NCBI GenBank assembly: GCA_016201195.1 | Contig: JACQDI010000465.1 | Coordinates: forward strand, 1-6,236 | Length of the DNA: 6,236 bases | DNA from: Acidobacteriota bacterium | GTDB taxonomy: Bacteria; Acidobacteriota; Terriglobia; Bryobacterales; JACQDG01 | Direction: 5' to 3' | Part shown: piece after piece, positions 1-4,801 of the stretch | Numbering within the stretch: the first letter of the stretch is position 1 | Layout of the letters: each line of letters begins with the position of its first letter | Made by a program: the position numbers and the translations under genes | Notes under the pieces: generated by a model | What the model was told of the DNA's origin: nothing | The model's input: only the letters and a program-made list of their open reading frames with translations | The model's database searches: none

Positions 1-1
1 C

Positions 2-136
2 AAGCCTGCACGCTCCAGCCCGGCGCAGATTACATACTTCAAGTCGTGCGGCCTCGCCGTGCATGACGCGGTAGCCGCAGGCATCGCCCTCGAGCAGGCC
101 ACCGCGCGCAATCTGGGTACACTGGTAGAACTGTAG
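2..136 (+). CDS. Ornithine cyclodeaminase / mu-crystallin family protein, C-terminal fragment
   Basis: The gene is cut by the left edge of the window. Only its last 44 codons and the TAG at 134-136 are visible. The readable tail runs KPARSSPAQITYFKSCGLAV, then HDAVAAGIALEQATARNLG. This matches the conserved C-terminal block of the ornithine cyclodeaminase/mu-crystallin family (typically GR-S-EEITLFKS-GLA-QD-A-A). The family contains NAD(P)-dependent cyclodeaminases, imine reductases and amino-acid dehydrogenases. The substrate cannot be told from the tail, because the nucleotide-binding Rossmann part lies outside the window. It is convergent with the DapA-like gene at 278-1246. Family assignment is fairly secure and specific function is unknown. 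Confidence 0.75.
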   Translation, partial: KPARSSPAQITYFKSCGLAVHDAVAAGIALEQATARNLGTLVEL

Positions 137-277
137 TACTACTGTCTTATAAATGCTAGAGTCGCTGCCAGTGGATGGCCGAGCCTACATCACGAATTTG
201 GGTCTCGTTGGTACAGAGGGCGCTTTCTTGGGTCGGATCCAGGTCGAGGTGCGCTTCTCTGCTGGCGTGAACCCGGC

Positions 278-1246
278 TCAGCTTCGGCCGGCCTGAACCG
301 CAACGGCCGCCCCGCGAGCATTGCGCTCGACGAGCGCCTGGGCCACCGGCGCAAGCTGCTGGAGCTGCGCCGCCGAAAGCGCGGAGACAAACGGCAGCAA
401 GGGCCCGGTCTGAGCCACCCAAGCCAGATCCACCGCGTGGTGGAGCACCCGGGAAGGACCCCAGGAGTCGCGCAAATCTTCCAGCGGCAGAAACGCCTCG
501 CGCACCCGCTCCGCCCCCTCGTAGTCCTGCGCGGCGCACGACCCGAGAATCTCGTTGCTCAACCGCGGCGCCAGGCACCCCGACCCGGTGGTGAACCCCG
601 GCAGATGGAAGTCCCGCATGTGCACCACCGCCGGCCGCTCCCCAACGCCGCTGATGACCTTGTTGCGGTCCACGCGCTTCAGCAGGCCTTCCAGGTACGG
701 GTCCTGCCGGGGATTCGGCCACACCACCGCGTACTTGATCGCCACGCAGACGCGGTCGGCGACGAGCTTCGCGACCACGTCCAGGCCGGCCTCCTGGTCG
801 GCGCCGAGGTTGCTCTCATCCTTCAGGTACAGGATCAGCGGCGTGGCGGCCGCGTCGGCGATGTCGCGCAGCCCCAGCTCCAGGCCCACCGCGTCGCGCG
901 GATCACCGCACGGCAGCATCATCATGCACGGAAAGCGGCGCTTGCGCACCAGCGGCGTCTGGTCCATGGCCCGCCCGTAGGAAGGTCCCACGCTCGGAAT
1001 CGCCAGCGCCTGGTCCGGGAAGCCGGTGAGCCAGTCCAGCAGTTCCTCGTAGTCGGCGAGCGAAATGTGGTAGAGGAACGCGTTGCCCCCGTAAAGGAAA
1101 CGCGTGATGCCGCCCTCCGCCATGTGCCGGACCAGCCGGTCGTTTTGCTCGAAATCAATCGAGCGTCGGGAGTCGTGCCGGCGCGCCAGCGGCGGCACCG
1201 GAAACACCCCGCGCAAATCCGCCGGAGAGATCGGGGTGGTTCTCAT
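278..1246 (-). CDS. Dihydrodipicolinate synthase (DapA) family aldolase/lyase, non-canonical active site
   Basis: This 322-residue protein has the length and plan of a DapA/N-acetylneuraminate lyase class I (Schiff-base) TIM barrel. Visible landmarks are GGITRFLYGGNAF at 45-57, a strand ending in Tyr140 (TPLILY, the usual position of the catalytic tyrosine), and VCVAIKYA with the probable Schiff-base Lys171. GFTTGSGCLAPRLSNE at 217-232 corresponds to the late glycine-rich loop and the N-A-P/R region. The canonical GTTGE loop that binds pyruvate in true DapA is replaced by YGGNAFLYH, so this is probably not the lysine-pathway enzyme; keto-acid aldolase or dehydratase roles are possible. The ATG at 1246 overlaps the thioredoxin stop by 4 bp (ATGA). 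No good Shine-Dalgarno precedes it, so translation is probably coupled. It ends in TGA at 278-280. Family is confident, substrate unknown. Confidence 0.85.
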   Translation of the reverse strand: MRTTPISPADLRGVFPVPPLARRHDSRRSIDFEQNDRLVRHMAEGGITRFLYGGNAFLYHISLADYEELLDWLTGFPDQALAIPSVGPSYGRAMDQTPLVRKRRFPCMMMLPCGDPRDAVGLELGLRDIADAAATPLILYLKDESNLGADQEAGLDVVAKLVADRVCVAIKYAVVWPNPRQDPYLEGLLKRVDRNKVISGVGERPAVVHMRDFHLPGFTTGSGCLAPRLSNEILGSCAAQDYEGAERVREAFLPLEDLRDSWGPSRVLHHAVDLAWVAQTGPLLPFVSALSAAQLQQLAPVAQALVERNARGAAVAVQAGRS

Positions 1247-1578
1247 GCGCTCAGGTGTTTATTGAGAACGTTCTGGACTTTGTCTTTGCCCACCGCGCCG
1301 ACAATCTGCTCGGCTACGGCGCCGCCCTTGAACAGCAGCAGCGTGGGAATACCGCGGATCTGAAAACGCCCCGCCGTGGCGGGGTTGTCATCGACGTTGA
1401 GCTTGCCGATCTTGGCCTTGCCCGCGTATTCGGTGGCGATGGCATCAATCGTCGGCGCCATCATCCGGCACGGACCGCACCATTCCGCCCAGAAATCCAC
1501 CAGGACCGGGACATCCGATCTCAAAACATCCGTGTCAAACGAAGCGTCCGTAAAGTGATGAACGTTTGCTCCAGCCAT
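1243..1578 (-). CDS. trxA: Thioredoxin
   Basis: This is a 111-residue single-domain thioredoxin, the normal length for the family. It carries the redox motif WCGPC at residues 33-37 inside VLVDFWAEWCGPCRMMAP, the buried Asp28, and the cis-proline loop GIPT with Pro78. It is a cytosolic dithiol reductant for ribonucleotide reductase, peroxiredoxins and other targets. I chose the ATG at 1578 (protein starting MAGANVHHF) because a GAGGA Shine-Dalgarno lies 9 nt upstream. The same frame extends to a TTG at 1599, but that would add seven residues (MLRGNGR) translated from the ribosome-binding site itself. The stop overlaps the start of the DapA-like gene, so the two form an operon. Bacteria often have several thioredoxins, so the trxA symbol is by similarity only. 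Confidence 0.93.
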   Translation of the reverse strand: MAGANVHHFTDASFDTDVLRSDVPVLVDFWAEWCGPCRMMAPTIDAIATEYAGKAKIGKLNVDDNPATAGRFQIRGIPTLLLFKGGAVAEQIVGAVGKDKVQNVLNKHLSA

Positions 1579-1587
1579 GCGTCCGTT

Positions 1588-1592
1588 TCCTC
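1588..1592 (-). promoter_or_regulatory. Ribosome binding site of the thioredoxin gene
   Basis: GAGGA on the minus strand lies 9 nt before the ATG at 1578. It decides the start in favour of MAGANV over the upstream TTG at 1599, which would place this motif inside the coding sequence. Confidence 0.65.
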
Positions 1593-1619
1593 GCAACAAT
1601 CAAGAGAATACCAACACCC

Positions 1620-1648
1620 ATTATAGATGAGCCAGGCCTCCAAAAAGA
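1620..1648 (-). promoter_or_regulatory. Candidate sigma70-type promoter for trx and the DapA-like gene
   Basis: On the minus strand a perfect TATAAT occupies 1620-1625. It sits in the 71-bp gap between glgA and the thioredoxin gene, which is AT-rich compared with the flanking genes. The predicted start near 1613 would give a leader of about 35 nt containing the GAGGA site. The -35 at 17-bp spacing (1643-1648) reads TCTTTT, a poor match to TTGACA. Either an activator is needed or the -10 match is fortuitous. The -10 is immediately preceded by one arm of a GATGAG/CTCATC inverted repeat (1626-1631 and 1649-1654). Confidence 0.45.
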
Positions 1649-1649
1649 C

Positions 1650-3092
1650 TCATCTCCCTCGGGCCGTCACCAGGCCCTCATAGAGCTGGATATAGTGCGC
1701 AGCGGAGGCGCCCCACGAGTAGTCCTGGCGCATTCCGTTCAGCATCAGCTTGCTCCACAACTTTGGCTTGCGGTACAAAGCCAGCGCGGCCCGGATGGCC
1801 TCCATCATGGCCTTCCCGGAATACGACCCGAACTTGAATCCCGTGCCCTGGCCGCCCTCGCCGTCGAAGGGCTGCACGGTGTCGTCGAGGCCGCCGGTCG
1901 ACCGCACCACCGGCACCGTTCCGTATTTCAGGCTGTAGATCTGGTTCAGACCGCACGGCTCGTACCGGCTGGGCATCAGGAATATGTCAGCGCCCGCCTC
2001 GATCTTGTGGGCCACCGCGTTGTCGTAAGCGATGCGCACCGCAACCTTTTCCGGATATTGCGCCGCCAGCTTGCGGAACAGCTCCTCGTAGATCGCGTCG
2101 CCGGCGCCCAGCACGACTATCGTCAGGTCCCCGGCCATCAACTCCCCGGCCGCCTCGGCGATCAGATCGGCGCCCTTCTGCACCGTCAGCCGCGACACGA
2201 TGCCGACCAGCGGCCGGTCCGCCCTCGCCTCGGGCAGCCCGAAAACCTTCAGAAGATCCAGCTTGCACTTTTGCTTCCCGGTCAAGTCCTCGGGGCTGTA
2301 GTTGGCCGCCAGAAACTTATCGGTGGCTGGATCCCACTGGCTGTAGTCCACGCCGTTGAGTATCCCGCTCAGCACCAGGCTGCGGTGTCGCAGCAGGCCG
2401 TCCAGGCCGAACCCGTACTCCTCGGTCTGGATCTCCCGCGCGTAGCCCCGGCTGACGGTGTTGATCGCATCGGAATAGACCAAGCCTGCCTTGAGCAGGT
2501 TGACCTTGCCGTAGAACTCCAAGCCGTCGATATGGAACAGATGCTCGGGGAGCCCGACGTGGCCCAGCATCTCCCGCCCAAACAGTCCCTGATAGCCGAG
2601 GTTGTGAATGGTGAACAGCACCGGAGCCCGCGCCGGGGATTTGGCGTAGACCGAGTGGAGCAGCGCCGGCACTAGCGCGCTCTGCCAGTCGTGGCAGTGG
2701 AAGATGTCGGGATGAAAATCCAGTTGCGCGATCTCGATCGCCGCCCGCGAAAACAGGGCGAACCGCTCGGCATTATCCGGATAATCGCTCTCCGGCGTGG
2801 CGTACAGAGCGGGCCGATCGAAGAAGGCCGGGTACTCGACGAAATAGAATTTCACCCCGTGCTGAACCAACGCGCGCACGGCCGGAAAGCAAGTCTCCGC
2901 TCCCAGCGGGACAGTCAGACCCGGGAAGACAGTCGCCGCGCCATCCAGCCGCGTCATGCGGTATAGCGGCAGCACCACCCCCACCTCGTGCCCCAGCGCA
3001 TGCACCGCCTGGGGCAACGCCCCCACCACATCGGCCAAGCCTCCCGTCTTCGAAAACGGCACCGCCTCGGAAGCTACCATTAGGATTTTCAT
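1650..3092 (-). CDS. glgA: Glycogen synthase (ADP-glucose type, GT5)
   Basis: The 480-residue product has the standard bacterial GlgA length (about 477). It transfers glucose from ADP-glucose to the non-reducing end of an alpha-1,4-glucan in the cytosol. It has the two Rossmann-like domains of the GT-B fold. The N-terminal domain starts MKILMVASEAVPFSKTGGLA, with the ADP-glucose-binding KTGGL at 15-19, and continues with HCHDWQSALVPALL, FTIHNLGYQG and DAINTVSRGY. GILNGVDYSQWDP marks the linker. The C-terminal domain has VGIVSRLTVQKG and PSRYEPCGLNQIYSLKYGT, where Glu378 is the conserved catalytic-site glutamate, followed by STGGLDDTV. The ATG at 3092 gives the canonical N-terminus although no strong Shine-Dalgarno is seen. 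Other glg genes are not in the window. The stop lies 71 bp before the thioredoxin start on the same strand, so read-through into the trx unit is possible. Confidence 0.96.
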   Translation of the reverse strand: MKILMVASEAVPFSKTGGLADVVGALPQAVHALGHEVGVVLPLYRMTRLDGAATVFPGLTVPLGAETCFPAVRALVQHGVKFYFVEYPAFFDRPALYATPESDYPDNAERFALFSRAAIEIAQLDFHPDIFHCHDWQSALVPALLHSVYAKSPARAPVLFTIHNLGYQGLFGREMLGHVGLPEHLFHIDGLEFYGKVNLLKAGLVYSDAINTVSRGYAREIQTEEYGFGLDGLLRHRSLVLSGILNGVDYSQWDPATDKFLAANYSPEDLTGKQKCKLDLLKVFGLPEARADRPLVGIVSRLTVQKGADLIAEAAGELMAGDLTIVVLGAGDAIYEELFRKLAAQYPEKVAVRIAYDNAVAHKIEAGADIFLMPSRYEPCGLNQIYSLKYGTVPVVRSTGGLDDTVQPFDGEGGQGTGFKFGSYSGKAMMEAIRAALALYRKPKLWSKLMLNGMRQDYSWGASAAHYIQLYEGLVTARGR

Positions 3093-3126
3093 GATTTGTC
3101 AGTCGGACCGTCGAAGGTTATTCTTC

Positions 3127-3156
3127 AGGCTACTGAACTCCAGCCGGAAAAGTCAA
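3127..3156 (-). promoter_or_regulatory. Weak candidate promoter for glgA
   Basis: On the minus strand TTGACT (3151-3156) is a 5/6 match to the -35 consensus. At 18-bp spacing TAGCCT (3127-3132) is only a poor -10. It lies in the 75-bp gap between the toxin remnant and glgA, which is the only non-coding space where a dedicated glgA promoter could be. This is offered as a candidate only. Confidence 0.22.
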
Positions 3157-3167
3157 AAGCAGGAACC

Positions 3168-3329
3168 CTACTGCACCAGCAACCTGGCGCTGTGCACCAC
3201 CGCCACAACATCGATCCGAGCTTCCGAGGGAACGACCCGATAGATAATCCGATAGGGTAGGTGAATCAATTCACGCCGGTCTTTTCTGACTGACTTCGTC
3301 CAGTTGACGGGGAACCTTCTTTCGCCCAA
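3168..3329 (-). pseudogene. Shortened ParE/RelE-family toxin remnant
   Basis: An open frame of 53 codons plus TAG (3168-3170) encodes a C-terminus that reads RELIHLPYRIIYRVV followed by PSEARIDVVAVVHSARLL. This is the typical end of ParE/RelE-type toxins (R-L---YRI-YRV---ID-VAVVH-AR-L). Full-length toxins are about 90-100 residues. Here the N-terminal part has only FPVNWTKSVRKD, resembling the first strand and start of helix 1 (V-WT--A--DL), joined directly to the C-terminal strands. The central helical hairpin of some 40-45 residues appears deleted in frame. The best start is TTG at 3329 with AAGGAG at 3337-3342, 7 nt upstream; an in-frame stop lies a few codons further up. It overlaps the 3' end of the antitoxin gene by 59 bp in another frame. 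It is probably inactive. The C-terminal match is strong; the N-terminal alignment and start are inferred. Confidence 0.68.
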
Positions 3330-3609
3330 ACACAATCTCCTTCAACTGACGCATCACCTCGTGGTTGGGGTAGACTTCCCCTCTCTCCGCTTCTCGTATT
3401 CCGCGGTCCACTTTCTCAAAAAGCTCCAGCCGCTCGAGCCGGCGTTCGTACTCCTCCACACTTTCCAGGACGGCCGCCGGCCGCCCCCGCTGGGTGACCA
3501 CCACCGGTCTCCGCGTCTTCCGCAGCCTCCCCAAAATCTTGGCATACCGCTCTTCCCTCCTGACTCCTGTCTGCTGAGTCCGGTATTCTATAGTTATGTC
3601 CTTCGCCAC
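3271..3609 (-). CDS. Phd/YefM-family type II antitoxin
   Basis: The core reads YAKILGRLRKTRRPVVVTQR, then GRPAAVLESVEEYERRLERL. This is the Phd/YefM DNA-binding fold: helix 1, the strand pair PVVVT-RG-P-AVL, and S-EEYE. A C-terminal helical region follows (ELFEKVDRGIREAERGEVYP, then NHEVMRQLKE) of the kind that wraps a ParE/RelE toxin. The partner remnant follows and overlaps at 3168-3329. In such pairs the antitoxin also represses its own operon. The start is uncertain. The nearest in-frame initiation codon is GTG at 3609 (112 residues), then ATG at 3624; both lie inside ribBA on the other strand. A perfect AGGAGG in the early frame precedes an ATG that is in the wrong frame. About 14 residues after the usual C-terminus (VPRQLDEVSQKRPA) look like read-through. 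Family is confident, exact ends are not. Confidence 0.72.
   Translation of the reverse strand: MAKDITIEYRTQQTGVRREERYAKILGRLRKTRRPVVVTQRGRPAAVLESVEEYERRLERLELFEKVDRGIREAERGEVYPNHEVMRQLKEIVFGRKKVPRQLDEVSQKRPA
3560..3595 (+). promoter_or_regulatory. Candidate promoter giving a leaderless ribBA transcript
   Basis: CTGACT at 3560-3565 (TGAC core of TTGACA) and TATTCT at 3584-3589 are separated by 18 bp. With the usual gap after a -10, transcription would begin at about 3596, which is the A of the ribBA ATG. No Shine-Dalgarno-like sequence precedes that ATG, which agrees with a leaderless message. A second AT-rich hexamer, TATAGT (3589-3594), is too close to serve this start codon. Confidence 0.35.
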
Positions 3610-4723
3610 GGTCCCCGAAGCCATCGAAGAAGTCCGCGCCGGGCGGATGATCGTCGTGGTCGACGACGAGGACCGCGAGAACGAGGGCGACCTCACCATC
3701 GCCGCCGAGAAGGTCACCCCGGAGATCATCAACTTCATGGCCAAGCACGGCCGGGGGCTGATCTGCCTGGCGCTGACCGAGGAGCGCCTGCAATACCTGC
3801 GCATCCCGCTGATGGCCGAGCAGAACACCTCGCTCTACGGCACCGCCTTTTGCCAGTCGATCGACGCTAAGCAGGGCGTGACCACCGGGATTTCCGCGGC
3901 TGACCGGGCGCGCACCATCCAGGTGGCGATCGACCCGGCCTCCACCGCCGCCCATCTCGCCCGCCCCGGCCACGTGCTCCCGCTGCAGGCCCGCAAGGGG
4001 GGCGTGCTCGTGCGCGCCGGCCAGACCGAGGCCTCGGTGGATCTGGCCCGCATGGCCGGCCTCGTCCCGGCCGGGGTCATCTGCGAGATCATGAACGACG
4101 ACGGGTCGATGGCCCGCGTGCCGCAACTGATCGAGTTCTGCGCCCAGCATGGTCTCAAGATGCTGACCATCGCCGACCTGATCCGCTACCGCCTCCAGCA
4201 TGAGCGGTTTCTGCATCGCATCGCCGAGGGCGCCGTCGAGACGCGGTTCGGCGAGTTCCGCACCATCGCCTATCAGAGCGACCTGGATCCGGAGATCCAT
4301 GTGGCGCTGGTGCGGGGCGAGGTCCAAAACGCGGAGTCGGTCCTGGTGCGGATGCACTCGCGCTGCCTGCTGGGCGATGTGTTCGGATCGACGCGCTGCG
4401 AATGCCGCGAACTGATCGAGCGCTCGCTCGAGCGGATCGCCGCCGAAGGAAGAGGGGTGCTGGTCTACCTCCACCAGACCGGACCCGGCTACAGCCTGGA
4501 ACCCGCCGCCGAAGGCGAGAAGCGCATGGTCGCCCACCGCCCGGAGGCCGCCCCGCGCCGCCTCCAGTACGAGTCCGGCATCGGCGCCCAGATCCTCTCG
4601 GACCTCAAGCTCCGCACCATCCGCCTGCTCACCAATCACCCCCGCAAAATTGTCGCTCTGGAAGGATTTGGGATCCGAATCGTGGATCAGGTCCCGGTTT
4701 CCTGTGTGAGGAGCCAAAGCTAG
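3596..4723 (+). CDS. ribBA: RibBA-like protein: DHBP synthase with divergent GTP cyclohydrolase II domain
   Basis: This 375-residue two-domain protein acts at the start of riboflavin synthesis. Residues 1-205 are 3,4-dihydroxy-2-butanone-4-phosphate synthase (from ribulose 5-phosphate): DDEDRENEGD (23-32, acidic loop), GVTTGISAADR (94-104), RPGHVLPL (123-130) and CEIMNDDG (163-170). The usual GHTEA reads GQTEA, so the histidine that binds Mg in E. coli RibB is Gln143. Residues about 208-375 are GTP cyclohydrolase II-like. The zinc cysteines are present (C257, C268, C270), as are GIGAQIL (328-334) and LLTNHPRK (344-351). The GTP-binding EGR motif and the catalytic Asp/Arg pair (E. coli RibA D126/R128) are not recognisable. 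The tail ends soon after IVDQVPV, about 25 residues short of the family's usual ending, with TAG supplied by the repeat at 4721. No Shine-Dalgarno precedes the ATG. The first domain is probably active; activity of the second is doubtful. Confidence 0.9.
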   Translation: MSFATVPEAIEEVRAGRMIVVVDDEDRENEGDLTIAAEKVTPEIINFMAKHGRGLICLALTEERLQYLRIPLMAEQNTSLYGTAFCQSIDAKQGVTTGISAADRARTIQVAIDPASTAAHLARPGHVLPLQARKGGVLVRAGQTEASVDLARMAGLVPAGVICEIMNDDGSMARVPQLIEFCAQHGLKMLTIADLIRYRLQHERFLHRIAEGAVETRFGEFRTIAYQSDLDPEIHVALVRGEVQNAESVLVRMHSRCLLGDVFGSTRCECRELIERSLERIAAEGRGVLVYLHQTGPGYSLEPAAEGEKRMVAHRPEAAPRRLQYESGIGAQILSDLKLRTIRLLTNHPRKIVALEGFGIRIVDQVPVSCVRSQS

Positions 4724-4801
4724 AAAGCCACAGAGACACAGAGGACACAGAGCAAAAGAAAGGCGTGTTCTCTGTGTCCTCTGTGTCTCTGTGGCTTTCT
4801 A
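4721..4801. repeat. Perfect 32-bp inverted repeat (CACAGAG family palindrome), possible bidirectional terminator
   Basis: The left arm at 4721-4752 and right arm at 4770-4801 are exact reverse complements over 32 bp, with a 17-nt loop (4753-4769). Each arm contains three CACAGAG units (4729, 4737, 4746; mirrored at 4770, 4779, 4787). The arms begin TAGAAAGCC and end GGCTTTCTA. The element fills the entire gap between convergent ribBA and the permease gene, and its outermost TAG on each strand is the stop codon of the neighbouring gene. The transcript would fold into a very stable hairpin on either strand, so it could end transcription from both sides. It lacks a classic U-run after the stem. 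It looks like a dispersed REP-like or MITE-like element. From memory, similar CACAGAGACACAGAG palindromes recur in several soil bacterial genomes; I could not check this. Confidence 0.9.

Noticed and set aside
137..277. Possible tRNA, terminator or small gene in the convergent gap
   Set aside because: I found no T-loop or cloverleaf pattern, no strong hairpin with a T-run, and no frame with a ribosome-binding site and credible composition.
437..1363. Long plus-strand open frame of about 300 codons
   Set aside because: It lies antisense to the DapA-like gene and thioredoxin, has low-complexity Arg/His/Ala-rich composition and no recognisable motif. It is a GC-rich shadow.
1566..2675. Plus-strand open frame of 369 codons
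   Set aside because: It is entirely antisense to glgA, whose conserved motifs are continuous. The composition (Gln/His/Leu/Arg) is typical of an antisense shadow.
3354..3545. Minus-strand open frame starting at the ATG behind the perfect AGGAGG
   Set aside because: The protein is Trp/Arg/Gly-rich and featureless, while the overlapping frame encodes the clear Phd/YefM antitoxin. The Shine-Dalgarno placement is noted only as a hint of a frameshift.
3416..4717. Minus-strand open frame of 433 codons
   Set aside because: It is antisense to ribBA over its whole useful length. The protein is rich in His, Gly and Asp and shows no domain.
4721..4801. CRISPR repeat
   Set aside because: There is one palindromic unit with short internal CACAGAG iterations and no spacers or repeat series.
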